In this document: positions 25,354 through 34,298 of the stretch, piece after piece | Layout of the letters: each line of letters starts with the position of its first letter | How positions within the stretch are numbered: the first letter of the stretch is position 1 | Origin: Thiocapsa imhoffii | GTDB lineage: Bacteria; Pseudomonadota; Gammaproteobacteria; Chromatiales; Chromatiaceae | Assembly: GCF_016583985.1 (NCBI RefSeq) | Contig: NZ_NRSD01000019.1 | Coordinates: forward strand, 1 to 64,000 | Direction: 5' to 3' | DNA length: 64,000 bases | Made by a program: the position numbers and the translations under genes | The notes under the pieces: generated by a model | What the model saw: only the letters and a program-made list of their open reading frames with translations | What the model was told of the DNA's origin: nothing | The model's database searches: none

Positions 25354-25896
25354 ATGACACTGACACAGCAAGACATTGAGTTCATCAAGAGCCAAATGGC
25401 GAGCTGGCTTGCCGAGCAAAGTCTGGGCAAGCCGCCAGCGGTCTATGAAATCGAGCTGCGCGAGCGGAGGGTGCGCGTTGAGGAGGAACTGAAGCATCAA
25501 CGAGAACTGATGCGACAGGGTTTCGATCAGGTCGAACGTCGACTCGAGCAAATCGACAAGCGTTTTGAGCAGATCGACAAGCACTTCGAGCAGGTCGACA
25601 AGCACTTTGAGCAGATCGACAAGCACTTCGAGCAGGTCGATAAGCGCTTCGAGCAGGTCGATAAGCGCTTCGAGCAGGTCGATAAGCGCTTCGAGCAGGT
25701 CGACAAGCGCTTCGAGCAGGTCGAACGTCGACTCGAGCAAATCGACAAGCGCTTTGAACAGGTTGACAAACGCCTCGAGCAAATCGACAAACGCTTCGAT
25801 GAGATGCTGCGCCGCCACGATCGGCACTTCCTGTGGCTGATCGGGTTCATCACCACCGTGGGTGGCATGGTCATCGCTGCCGGTCAACTGTGGTAG
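25354..25896 (+). CDS. Coiled-coil protein of tandem heptads with C-terminal membrane tail
   Basis: 180 residues. Residues 57-154 are 14 consecutive heptads of the form F/L-E-Q-V/I-D/E-K/R-R/H (for example FEQVDKRFEQIDKH). They place Phe/Leu at position a and Val/Ile at d of a near-ideal coiled coil. Residues 159-180 (FLWLIGFITTVGGMVIAAGQLW) form a single membrane helix at the very end, so the protein is probably tail-anchored with the rod in the cytoplasm. The N-terminus (DIEFIKSQMASWL) is a short helix. Function unknown; bacterial proteins of this style are widespread and variable in repeat number. The antisense strand stays open over the repeats but is a shadow. Confidence 0.75.
   Translation: MTLTQQDIEFIKSQMASWLAEQSLGKPPAVYEIELRERRVRVEEELKHQRELMRQGFDQVERRLEQIDKRFEQIDKHFEQVDKHFEQIDKHFEQVDKRFEQVDKRFEQVDKRFEQVDKRFEQVERRLEQIDKRFEQVDKRLEQIDKRFDEMLRRHDRHFLWLIGFITTVGGMVIAAGQLW
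25522..25815 (+). repeat. 21-bp tandem repeat array (14 units) inside the coiled-coil gene
   Basis: Fourteen in-frame 21-bp units, the commonest being TTCGAGCAGGTCGATAAGCG plus C. Several adjacent units are identical or nearly so. A 35-bp block beginning CAGGTCGAACGTCGACTCGA occurs twice, nine units apart (from about 25528 and 25717), which points to a segmental duplication. Confidence 0.9.
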
Positions 25897-25997
25897 CCGA
25901 TGTCGCTGCAGTGTCGCGACGCTTGGTTTAGACTCCGGCACCATTGCAGCTGACGCGCCGCCCGCCCGCTTGGACGGGCTCATCCTAGGAGTCATCC

Positions 25998-26960
25998 ATG
26001 TCCATTGCTCCCTATCAAGAGATCAGCGACGGTCTCTACCGCCTCGAAACCGGCCTTTATCGACAGGGTCTTGCAGCGTGCTATCTCGTGCGCTCAGCCG
26101 ATCGACTCGCATTTGTGGACACGGGCGCGACCAACTCTGTGCCGGGCTTAATGGGTGTCATCGAGGATCTGGGACTGACGTCCGCGCATGTCGACTATGT
26201 CATCCCGACCCATGTTCATCTCGACCATGGCGGCGGAGCAGGGGCGCTCATGGCGCGGTGTCCAAATGCCACCCTGGTCATCCATCCGAATGGCGCCACC
26301 CACATGCTGGATCCAAGTCGTCTGACTGCCGGTGCAACGGCCGTCTATGGCGAGGAGGCGTTCGGGCGTGATTTTGGGGCCCTGACACCGGTTCCCGAAG
26401 CGCGCATGGTGATTGCGGAAGACGGTGCGACCTTTGATCTCGCGGGTCGTCCGCTGCGGTTCATCGACACCCCGGGACACGCCAATCACCACGGCTGCAT
26501 TTACGATGCGGTCAGCCGTGGCATCTTTACGGGCGACACCTTTGGGATCTCGTACCGTGAATTCGACACGGAGGCGGGACCATGGATCTTCGCCCCGACG
26601 ACCCCCGTGGCCTTCGACCCCGAGCGCTGGCTCCAAAGTCTCGATCGGCTGATGGCTTTCGATCCGGAAGTGATGTATCTCACCCACTATGGCCCGGTGC
26701 GTCACCCCGCGGAGCTGGTTGGGCGCCTGCGCGCAAGTATCCAGGATCTGGCCGAACTCGCGCTGGCCGAGGAGTCGCAGCCGATTGCCGGGCGCGAGAC
26801 ACGGATCAAGGCGGCGGTCGAAGCCCATCTGATCGCGAGCGCTCAGGCGCACGCCACAACGCTCACCGAGACGGTGATTACGGAGTTGCTGAGTTTGGAC
26901 ACCGAATTAAACGCGCAGGGTCTTGAGGTCTGGTTGAAGCGTCGCGCGAAAACCCGCTGA
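25998..26960 (+). CDS. MBL-fold metallo-hydrolase
   Basis: 320 residues. The metal motif is H72-x-H74-x-D76-H77 (IPTHVHLDHGGGAG), with later ligands in DTPGHANHHGCIY and GIFTGDTFGISY, as in glyoxalase-II/lactonase-type hydrolases. The C-terminal 100 residues are helical. The substrate is not predictable. It starts about 100 bp after the coiled-coil gene and faces the MFS gene. Confidence 0.88.
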   Translation: MSIAPYQEISDGLYRLETGLYRQGLAACYLVRSADRLAFVDTGATNSVPGLMGVIEDLGLTSAHVDYVIPTHVHLDHGGGAGALMARCPNATLVIHPNGATHMLDPSRLTAGATAVYGEEAFGRDFGALTPVPEARMVIAEDGATFDLAGRPLRFIDTPGHANHHGCIYDAVSRGIFTGDTFGISYREFDTEAGPWIFAPTTPVAFDPERWLQSLDRLMAFDPEVMYLTHYGPVRHPAELVGRLRASIQDLAELALAEESQPIAGRETRIKAAVEAHLIASAQAHATTLTETVITELLSLDTELNAQGLEVWLKRRAKTR

Positions 26961-27030
26961 GACCCCCGCCAGGGGGCGTTGCGGGGCTTCACGCGGCTTG
27001 ATGCCGGGGGGTAACGCTCAATCAAGTCTG

Positions 27031-27046
27031 CTGTGATGCATCACAG
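27031..27046. repeat. 16-bp perfect palindrome CTGTGATGCATCACAG
   Basis: It lies between two convergent genes and covers the MFS stop codon. It contains TGTGA-N4-TCACA, close to a CRP half-site pair but with the wrong spacing (4 instead of 6), and its place at gene ends argues against a promoter operator. Confidence 0.4.
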
Positions 27047-28225
27047 TGCGTTGTTCAGGCCAGGAGAGTGATCGGCGATCAAGACCTGTTTTAGAAACAG
27101 GAAACTGCCTAGCAGGCTCATCAGGCTTGCTAGGATGATGGCGTAGAAAAACGAACCCGAAAAGTCGTATAAAACACCACCACTTATTGGCCCAGCGATG
27201 CCTGCAACGGCATAACCAAGAAAGACGTAGGGATACACAACGCCAAGATTTTGAACACCGAAGATTTGCGCTGTTTCTTTTGCGAAGAGAACAAAGTTTC
27301 CGCCGAATCCAAAACCAATCAAGAAGATCAAAATAAGATAGGTTACATCCGATAAGGGGAAAATATTCAAAGAGATAATGGCAAGTGACTGAACCAGTAG
27401 TGCGAGGAAAATGCTCAAACTTGCTCCGAGGTAGTCGCTTAATCCCCCCCAGACCAGCCGACCTGAAAAATTTGAAATCGCAAAAACGGAAACGCCGAGG
27501 ACCAAGATTTGTGCGGTGATGTCATATTGACTTCCGATCATGATCAGACTGCCAATCACCAGCAAACCCGCAAAGGTTCCTAGGAATATACCAAGACACA
27601 GTCTTCTGAAAACCGCGGTGCTAAAAAAGGATGACGCGTTGGCGGATTCCGTGCGTTCACCCGGCGTGGTTTCGGCTGGGAAGATGAAATTTGAGACCAT
27701 GAGAATGATCAGGCCGTAGGTGATTCCAATCATTTTGAGCAGTTGCAGAATGTCATGGTCCTGGTTGAGTAAACATTCAGAGATTTCAGACATCAAGACC
27801 GCGCCCAAACCAAAACCGGCTGCGGCAATGCCGGTGATCAACCCTTTTTTCTTGGGAAACCATTGAACGGGCGCTGTGAGAGCAACCCAGTAACCAAAAC
27901 CAGTCGCGATTCCAGACAGAAGCCCGATACTCAATAGGATCCAAATGAAATTGCCTTGCGAGTAGCTTGCTAGGTAATATCCCAAAAAAAACAAGATGCC
28001 CGAAATGTAGCCGAAATAACGGTATTTGACTCTGCTTCCCAATCGTCCAACAAAAATCATGGTCACGGGGAACACGGCGATGATCAATGCAAAAATAATC
28101 TGTGATTGCGAGGACGAAAAACCATGATTCTCGATCAATTCAGATGCAATGATACTCCAGGCATATAAGCTTCCTATGCAAAGCATGATCATGAAGGATG
28201 CCGTGACCGTCGCAAATTTTTTCAT
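27041..28225 (-). CDS. MFS transporter, OFA (oxalate/formate antiporter) family
   Basis: 394 residues from MKKFATVTASFMIMLCIGSL; an in-frame TTG 18 bases upstream is an alternative start. Twelve membrane segments are visible, with the OFA-type start CIGSLYAWSII and later GIATGFGYWVALTAPVQWFP. The family moves oxalate, formate or other monocarboxylates. Base composition is much lower in GC than the flanks, with A/T runs, suggesting recent acquisition. Neither possible start has a ribosome site; the good one belongs to an overlapping frame (see 28140-28289). Confidence 0.8.
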   Translation of the reverse strand: MKKFATVTASFMIMLCIGSLYAWSIIASELIENHGFSSSQSQIIFALIIAVFPVTMIFVGRLGSRVKYRYFGYISGILFFLGYYLASYSQGNFIWILLSIGLLSGIATGFGYWVALTAPVQWFPKKKGLITGIAAAGFGLGAVLMSEISECLLNQDHDILQLLKMIGITYGLIILMVSNFIFPAETTPGERTESANASSFFSTAVFRRLCLGIFLGTFAGLLVIGSLIMIGSQYDITAQILVLGVSVFAISNFSGRLVWGGLSDYLGASLSIFLALLVQSLAIISLNIFPLSDVTYLILIFLIGFGFGGNFVLFAKETAQIFGVQNLGVVYPYVFLGYAVAGIAGPISGGVLYDFSGSFFYAIILASLMSLLGSFLFLKQVLIADHSPGLNNAL

Positions 28226-28289
28226 GTTGTTTCTGAGCGTCAAGGGTGACCGGAATCGGAATGCCGTGAGCCATCAAATCTTGTGCCAT
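28140..28289 (-). other. 49-codon ORF with strong RBS overlapping the MFS start
   Basis: AAGGAG at 28295-28300 stands 5 bases before an ATG (28289) that opens MAQDLMAHGIPIPVTLDAQK and runs on for 49 codons, ending inside the MFS gene in another frame. A run of six A/T (28217-28222) lies just after the MFS ATG. Loss of one A there would fuse this N-terminus directly to the transporter (…KQHEK-FATVTASF). Options are a coupling leader peptide, slippage at the A6 run, or a one-base sequence error. Confidence 0.55.
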
Positions 28290-28658
28290 GATGTCTCCTT
28301 TTCTGCTGCACAAGGCCTTCAACGGTCGCTAGCGCTGCGGACAGGTCTTCGCGTCTTCACGAAAACCGCAATGTCACGGTGAATCCCCCCTGTTCGGCAC
28401 CGACTCGAGGCAATGCCGGATGCCGGATGCCGGAGTTTGCGCTCCAGAACACCCCGCATTGATCCCAACGCGACCAGACACCCATCAAGAGCACGCCCCG
28501 AATTGGGGCGCCTGATTCATCTTAGGTTGAGTTGGAGTCATCCGTTCGCGGCACGCTCTTTGGGCTCCCGCGCGAAATCTGGATGCCTGAACTGGTGGAG
28601 TCGTAACGGACCACTGTTCGTCCTTCGCCCACTTGTTCTCAACGTCATGCCCTGTTCC
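28290..28658. other. 369-bp intergenic region between MFS and OmpA-like genes
   Basis: No gene recognised. It holds the MFS ribosome site and probably its promoter, a short triplication (ATGCCGG repeated near 28419-28435), and a hairpin at 28494-28510 (CGCCCC-GAATT-GGGGCG, 6-bp stem) that could end the OmpA-like transcript, though no U-run follows. Confidence 0.4.
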
Positions 28659-29510
28659 CTAATCCAACCGGACCAGCTCCACGCGGCGGTTCTTTGCCTT
28701 GTTCTCAGCAGTGTCGTTGGGCGCGATCGGCATCGACTTGCCGTAACCTTTCGACGTGAGACGGTCAGGATCGATTCCAAACAGGACAAGGTATTGCCGA
28801 ACCGAATCGGCGCGTCGCTCTGAAAGCTGAAGGTTATAGTCTGCTTGACCATCGCCGTCGGTATGACCTTGGATCTCGACCCTCAGGTCAGGATGCGCGA
28901 AGAGCAGCGTCAGGACTTCCTGTAGCTGCTTGTTGGATTCTGGCTGGAGTGTTGCCTGATTGTAATCGAACAGGATCCCGTAGAGGGCGACCGTGCCATC
29001 TGCATCCATGGCGGCTTTCATCTGGGCTGGACCAAACTCCAGTATGGTTTCCAACGGCTTCTCGTCAACGATCACCAGCGTCGTTGCGCCTGCGCCGGAC
29101 ACCCTCACCTGCGCCCATGTCGTGCCACCATCTTCGCGGGGCATGGTCAACACCAGGTTATTGGAATCTTCGAACTCGATCTGCCCAGCGTGTTCCAGCG
29201 CAGCCGCCTTGAAATTCTGGAAATATTCGAGCTTTGAAACACTTCGATCGCGCTCTCCATCCGCAGTGTGCAGATAATACACGAGCCGCCAAAATTCGCC
29301 TTCGACACGTTTGCGCTCTGGCCGCCCTGTATCCGGATTGAGCACCCGGAACTCATGTGCGTTGAATCGATCATGCCGAGAACTTCTCTCATCGAGCTCT
29401 GATCCAGGATACGGACGAATCAAGGGATGTTCAGACAGATCTTGTGCGGCGGTCGGTGCCGTCATGCCCAACAGCATCAGGGCGCAGACGGTCATCAGGG
29501 CTGATTTCAT
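28659..29510 (-). CDS. OmpA-family protein with peptidoglycan-binding C-terminus
   Basis: 283 residues from the ATG at 29510, which has AGAGGTGA 5 bases upstream; a GTG 9 bases earlier is less likely. Signal peptide about 1-23 (ending APTAAQ). Residues 170-283 are an OmpA-like domain: LYGILFDYNQATLQPES, VEIQGHTDGDGQADYNLQLS, ERRADSVRQYL, KSMPIAPNDTAENKAKNRRV. The middle part (DUF4892-like in appearance) is unassigned. It likely tethers an outer-membrane or periplasmic component to the cell wall. Confidence 0.88.
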   Translation of the reverse strand: MKSALMTVCALMLLGMTAPTAAQDLSEHPLIRPYPGSELDERSSRHDRFNAHEFRVLNPDTGRPERKRVEGEFWRLVYYLHTADGERDRSVSKLEYFQNFKAAALEHAGQIEFEDSNNLVLTMPREDGGTTWAQVRVSGAGATTLVIVDEKPLETILEFGPAQMKAAMDADGTVALYGILFDYNQATLQPESNKQLQEVLTLLFAHPDLRVEIQGHTDGDGQADYNLQLSERRADSVRQYLVLFGIDPDRLTSKGYGKSMPIAPNDTAENKAKNRRVELVRLD

Positions 29511-29557
29511 GTTCGTCACCTCTTACAACTGATTTACACCGGGGACAGGGAAAGGTT

Positions 29558-30382
29558 TCAGGTCGATATCGAGCGATCTGATGAGCGCTCGGGGGGCTGA
29601 CTTGGATGGGCTGCGCGGGGCTTGGTCCGCGGCGTCTTGATGGGCCGGTTATTGGGAGCAGGTGTCCACACCGAGCCGCCCGTCAAGACCGCTCTGAGGG
29701 CTTGGTCCTTCCCAACGTGCAAGTCCGTCACCTGTTCTGGTTCGAGGTAGACCGTGTAACCGCCGACCTGGTAGCTCATCGGCAGGTATACGGCGATGCG
29801 TCGATCCGTCCCCTGGCGCCGGCCGGGGCTGGTGACGGTGTGCAGCATGTCCCCGGTCACCGGGGCTGGTGCAGGGGTTGGCTCAACCGTGGGGACGGGG
29901 CTGGAATCCGGGGGGGCGGCCGCGATTGACTGGGTGCTCGCGGCGCGCTCAGGCAGGCGTGCGTCCTCTTGCATCACGAAGCCGACCAGTTTTAGACCCT
30001 GAATCTCGACCACAACCGGGCGTCCAAGCGTGCGATCACCGGTTTGGCCGAACAGGCCCGCAACGTCCTTTAGACCCTGGAAGATGGTCTTGACCAAGGG
30101 GATACGATCGAGGACACGTTCGGTCAGATCCAGCAGCCAGCGCACCAGGATGAGATTAGCCAGCAGGCCCGCGGCAAAGATCACGCCGATCCCCACGATG
30201 AGACCCATGCCGGGGATGTACCAGGCGTCCGGCAGCAGGCCGCGCAGCAGGGCGCCCAGCAGCTGCTCAGCCGCGCCGCCGAGCCAGAACAAGAGGGCTA
30301 GGGTAATGATCAGAGGGGCGAGTAAGGCGATGCCCTGCAGAAAGAGGGTGCGGATGTGCGTGATCGTTGAGGGCGAGTCCAT
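29558..30382 (-). CDS. DUF502 membrane protein
   Basis: 274 residues. Two membrane helices (about 13-33 and 58-80) flank a short loop, followed by the family signature VLDRIPLVKTIFQGLKDVAGLF and the soluble domain. A Pro/Ala-rich insertion (about 150-185) interrupts that domain, and the C-terminal 40 residues are basic and Pro-rich. DUF502 proteins are of unknown function in bacteria, with plant homologues (COV type) linked to vacuolar trafficking. The insertion and tail make this member longer than the usual 200 residues. Confidence 0.85.
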   Translation of the reverse strand: MDSPSTITHIRTLFLQGIALLAPLIITLALLFWLGGAAEQLLGALLRGLLPDAWYIPGMGLIVGIGVIFAAGLLANLILVRWLLDLTERVLDRIPLVKTIFQGLKDVAGLFGQTGDRTLGRPVVVEIQGLKLVGFVMQEDARLPERAASTQSIAAAPPDSSPVPTVEPTPAPAPVTGDMLHTVTSPGRRQGTDRRIAVYLPMSYQVGGYTVYLEPEQVTDLHVGKDQALRAVLTGGSVWTPAPNNRPIKTPRTKPRAAHPSQPPERSSDRSIST

Positions 30383-30660
30383 GGGTTTCTCCAGCAGGGT
30401 CGAGGTCTAGGCAAGCGGCGCATCAGGCTCAACCTGTGGGCCGCCTGAACCTGGACAGGGTGCGGCATCAACGACCGGGTGACAGCGGGCTTGGCTCGGA
30501 GTGGCGCGCGTGGCGTGGTGTGTCCAGTCGTGCTCCATCGGGCGACACTGTCGCATGTTGGTGCGGCCAGGAACAGTCTGGTCGCCCGTTTGCCGTATCA
30601 TGATGGCCTGAACCGGTTCGCTCGCGCGGGTTCCCGGGAGGCTGACGCGGATGGAGGATC

Positions 30661-33024
30661 ATGCGAACGCTGCGGACCAAGCTGCTGCGGGATCTCTGGA
30701 TGCTCAAGGGACAGATCGCCGCGATTGCCGTGGTGATCGCGGCTGGCGTGATGGTGCTGATCCTGTCCGTTACATCTCGCGATGTCTTGCTTCTGTCTCA
30801 GGCACGATTCTATGAGGAGTCGCGATTCGCCGAGGTGTTTGCCGAACTCAAGCGGGCGCCGGAGGGCCTGGCGACACGGTTAGGCGAGATCTCGGGTGTC
30901 GATCAGGTCGAGACGCGTGTGAAGTCCGCGATCCGCTTGGAAGTACCGGGCGATGCGGAGCCCGTGCGGGGTCTGTTGCTCTCGATCCCTGATGGTCGCC
31001 AGCCCGGGCTGAATCAGCTGTTTCTGCGCTCGGGCGCCTTGCCAGACCCAGCGCGCACCGATCAGGTGCTGATCAGCGAGCCCTTTGCCGAGGCCCATGC
31101 CTTGGAGATCGGCGCGTCCGTGCGAGCCATCATCAATGGGCGGTTGCAAACCCTGACGGTGAGCGGCGTGGCGCTCTCGCCCGAGTTCATCTATCAGGTC
31201 GGCCCCGCGGATCTGCTGCCCGATGCGGCGCGCTACGGGGTCTTCTGGATGAATCGCAGCGCCCTGGCGCGGGCGCTGGATCTCGATGGGGCCTTCAACA
31301 GTGTGCTGCTGTCATTGCAGGCTGGGGCCGCCGAGGAGGACGTCATCGACGCCCTCGACTGGGCGCTCGCGCGCTATGGTGGGATCGGTGCGGCCGGGCG
31401 CGATGATCAGGTCTCGCACCGTTTTCTCACCGAGGAGATCGCGCAACTGCGGGTGATGGCGATCGTCCTACCGGCGATCTTTCTCGCCGTGGCCGCCTTT
31501 CTGCTGAACCTGTTGATGGCGCGTCTGATCCAGACCCAGCAAACCGAAATCGCGATCCTCAAGGCCTTTGGTTATACCCATCGCGAGATCGCCCTGCATT
31601 ATGCGTTGTTCACTGGTGTCATCGTGGTCCTGGGCGCACTGCTCGGGATCCTCCTCGGGGGCTGGGCAGCGGAAGGGATGGCCGCGCTCTACACGGAGTA
31701 TTATCGATTTCCGCGCACCGACTTCCGGTTACAGCACCAGGTGATCGCGCTGGGCGTGCTGGTTGCGGCCGTCGCGGCGGCGCTGGGGACCGCGCGGGCG
31801 GTCTGGCGCACCCTGCGTTTGACCCCCGCGGCGGCGATGCGTCCACCGGCGCCTGAGACGTTTCATGCCTCCTGGCTCGAGCGCTCCTGGCTTGGACGTC
31901 GCCTGGGGCAGCCGAACCGGATCATCCTGCGCAATCTGGTGCGCCATCGATTGAAGGCACTGCTGTCGGTGATCGGCATCGCGCTCTCGGGAAGTCTCCT
32001 GCTGCTCGGCAGTTACCAGTTCAATGCGATCGATCATCTGCTCGACATCCAATACCGCTTGGTGATGCGTATGGACGTCCAACTCGTCTTCACCGACCCG
32101 ACCCCGGAACATGCCCTCGGGAGCGTGCAGGCCCTGCCGGGCGTGCTCTACGCCGAGGGCTTTCGGCAGGTGCCAGTGCGCTTGATCCATGGACACCGTT
32201 CCGAGCGCACCAGCCTCCTGGGGTTGGAGGCCGAGCCGCGTCTGCGTGGTCTTCTGGACGCCGCTCAGCGGCCGGTGCGCCTCCCGCCAGAGGGATTGAT
32301 GCTGACGCGCTTCCTCGCGGAGGATCTCGGGCTCGCGCTTGGCGACGAACTCGCGCTCGAGATCATGGAGGGGCATCGACGCACCCTGCGCGTCACCCTG
32401 GCGGGCCTCATCGATGAGCCGATCGGGGTGAGCGCCTACATGGAACGGCGGGCACTGAACCATCTGTTGGGGGAAGGGCCGGCGCTCTCGGGCGTGTGGT
32501 TGCGCACCGATCCGAGCGCGCGCGCGCAGCTCTTTGCACGGCTCTGGGAGGCGCCTAGGATCGCCAGCATCGGGCTGATCGCGGATGCCGAACGTCAGTT
32601 CCGGGAGTACATCGACGGGACCCTGTTGGTCACCATGGGGATTCTGCTCGTCATGGCAGGTTCCATCACCTTAGCGGTGGTCTATAACAATGCGCGCATG
32701 GCCTGGGCGGAACGCGAGCGTGAACTGGCGACGCTGCGCGTGTTGGGGTTCGGTCGGGCGGAGGTCGCCTGGATTCTGATTGGCGAGATCGTCGTGTTGA
32801 CGCTTTTTGCGATTCCATTGGGCTGGCTGGTGGGCACCGGCTTCGCCTATCTCCTCACCCAGGCCCTGGCCATGGAGTTCGTTCGCATCCCCTTTGTAGT
32901 GACGCCGCAAGCCTACGCCGTCGCGGCCGCCGGGGTGCTGCTCGCGACGGTGCTCGCGGTCTTGGCGATGGCGCGACGCTTCGGTCGGTTGGATCTGATC
33001 CGCGCTTTGAAGCGCATCGAGTGA
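30661..33024 (+). CDS. ABC transporter permease, double FtsX-type
   Basis: 787 residues: an N-terminal membrane segment (about 16-36), periplasmic domain, three helices of a first FtsX domain (about 265-390, with TEIAILKAFGYTHREIALHY), a second N-terminal segment and periplasmic domain (about 435-640), and a second FtsX domain ending near 780 (RELATLRVLGFGRAEVAWIL). This is the layout of DevC/lipoprotein-exporter type permeases. The coupling helices are present, so it should work with an ATPase, but none is encoded beside it. The HlyD-type adaptor follows after 44 bp. Confidence 0.9.
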   Translation: MRTLRTKLLRDLWMLKGQIAAIAVVIAAGVMVLILSVTSRDVLLLSQARFYEESRFAEVFAELKRAPEGLATRLGEISGVDQVETRVKSAIRLEVPGDAEPVRGLLLSIPDGRQPGLNQLFLRSGALPDPARTDQVLISEPFAEAHALEIGASVRAIINGRLQTLTVSGVALSPEFIYQVGPADLLPDAARYGVFWMNRSALARALDLDGAFNSVLLSLQAGAAEEDVIDALDWALARYGGIGAAGRDDQVSHRFLTEEIAQLRVMAIVLPAIFLAVAAFLLNLLMARLIQTQQTEIAILKAFGYTHREIALHYALFTGVIVVLGALLGILLGGWAAEGMAALYTEYYRFPRTDFRLQHQVIALGVLVAAVAAALGTARAVWRTLRLTPAAAMRPPAPETFHASWLERSWLGRRLGQPNRIILRNLVRHRLKALLSVIGIALSGSLLLLGSYQFNAIDHLLDIQYRLVMRMDVQLVFTDPTPEHALGSVQALPGVLYAEGFRQVPVRLIHGHRSERTSLLGLEAEPRLRGLLDAAQRPVRLPPEGLMLTRFLAEDLGLALGDELALEIMEGHRRTLRVTLAGLIDEPIGVSAYMERRALNHLLGEGPALSGVWLRTDPSARAQLFARLWEAPRIASIGLIADAERQFREYIDGTLLVTMGILLVMAGSITLAVVYNNARMAWAERERELATLRVLGFGRAEVAWILIGEIVVLTLFAIPLGWLVGTGFAYLLTQALAMEFVRIPFVVTPQAYAVAAAGVLLATVLAVLAMARRFGRLDLIRALKRIE

Positions 33025-33068
33025 GCCCGCCTGACCGATATCCAATCGCTTTCATGGTCTGATCCCTC

Positions 33069-34298
33069 ATGTCCACAATGCTGCGCAGACGCCTCATCAC
33101 GGTCCTCCTGACCTTGGTCCTGTCGGGTCTCTTGCTGCTCGCCCTGATGCCCTCGCCGCTGTCGGTCACGGTCTCGCCGGTGCGGCGAGACCATTTCGTC
33201 GAGATGGTCGAGGAGGAGGGACGTACCCGGCTGCGCGACCGCTACAGTGTGTCCGCCCCGATCAGTGGCTATCTGCGGCGGGTGGCCCTGGAACCGGGTG
33301 ATGCGGTCGCCGCCGATCAGGTGCTCTTCGAATTGGAGTCCATGCCGGCCCCGGCGCTGGACACCCGCTCGCGCTTGCAGGCGCAGGAGTCCCTCGCGGC
33401 CGCGGGGGCGCGTCTGGAGGCGGCGGAAGCGGAACTGGCGGTGCGCCAGACCGAACTGGCGTTGGCGCGGACCGAGCACGATCGCAGTGAGACCTTGCAT
33501 CAGCGTCAGTTGATCTCGTCGGAGGAGCGTGGGCGCCGGCTCGCGCAGCGTGATGCGGCCGATGCCGCCGAGCGGGCCGCGCGACACGCGATCGCGGTCG
33601 CGCGCTTCGAACTGGAGTCCGCGCGTGCCCTAGTCGAAGTCGCCGACGGGAAGCGTGCGCCTAGCGAGCAGCCGGTGCTCGCGGTGCGCGCGCCGATCAC
33701 GGGCGTGGTGATGCAGCGGCAGCGCTGCTGCGAGGGCCCGATCGAGTCCGGTGCGGTGGTCCTGGAGATCGGCGATCTGGATGCGCTCGAGGTGCGGGTC
33801 GATCTGCTCTCGGTCGATGCCGTGCGGGTGCGCCCGGGGATGCGGGTGGTGCTGGAGCGCTGGGGTGGGGGGCATCCCCTGGAGGGGCGGGTGCGGCGAG
33901 TGGAGCCTGCGGGATTCGAAAAGGTTTCGGCGCTGGGGATCGAGGAACAACGGGTCGCGGTATGGGTCGCGATCACGACCGCGCGTGAGCAATGGCAGCT
34001 CCTCGGCGACCAGTACCGGGTCGAGGCTCGATTCATTCTCTGGGAGGCCGAGGATGTGGTGCAGATCCCGAGCAGTGCCCTGTTTCGTCATCAGGATCAT
34101 TGGGCTGTCTTCGTCGCCGACCCGGACGCTGTCCAGGCCCGGGCCCGCGTACGCCCTGTCGAACCCGGGCGCCGCAGCGGCCTCTGGACCCAGATCCTCA
34201 ATGGCCTCGAGCCGGGTGAACTGGTCGTGAATCATCCGAGCGGGCGCCTGAGCGACGGGATGCGCATCACCCTGGACCGGCGATCCGATCCGTCTTGA
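33069..34298 (+). CDS. HlyD/RND-type periplasmic adaptor
   Basis: 409 residues. Membrane anchor about 10-30, lipoyl-domain half VSAPISGYLRRVALEPGDAV, a long Ala/Glu/Arg coiled coil (about 95-190), second half LAVRAPITGVVMQRQRCCEG, then beta-barrel and membrane-proximal domains. An unusual Cys-Cys pair sits in the second lipoyl half. It pairs with the FtsX-type permease upstream to form an export bridge. A small hairpin (CTTGAG/CTCAAG, 34294-34312) overlaps the stop codon. Confidence 0.9.
   Translation: MSTMLRRRLITVLLTLVLSGLLLLALMPSPLSVTVSPVRRDHFVEMVEEEGRTRLRDRYSVSAPISGYLRRVALEPGDAVAADQVLFELESMPAPALDTRSRLQAQESLAAAGARLEAAEAELAVRQTELALARTEHDRSETLHQRQLISSEERGRRLAQRDAADAAERAARHAIAVARFELESARALVEVADGKRAPSEQPVLAVRAPITGVVMQRQRCCEGPIESGAVVLEIGDLDALEVRVDLLSVDAVRVRPGMRVVLERWGGGHPLEGRVRRVEPAGFEKVSALGIEEQRVAVWVAITTAREQWQLLGDQYRVEARFILWEAEDVVQIPSSALFRHQDHWAVFVADPDAVQARARVRPVEPGRRSGLWTQILNGLEPGELVVNHPSGRLSDGMRITLDRRSDPS

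Noticed and set aside
24814..25995. Long minus-strand frame rich in LLEALVDLLEALIDL repeats
   Set aside because: It is the antisense image of the 21-bp repeats in the coiled-coil gene and overlaps the DUF2189 gene; no start signal or family match.
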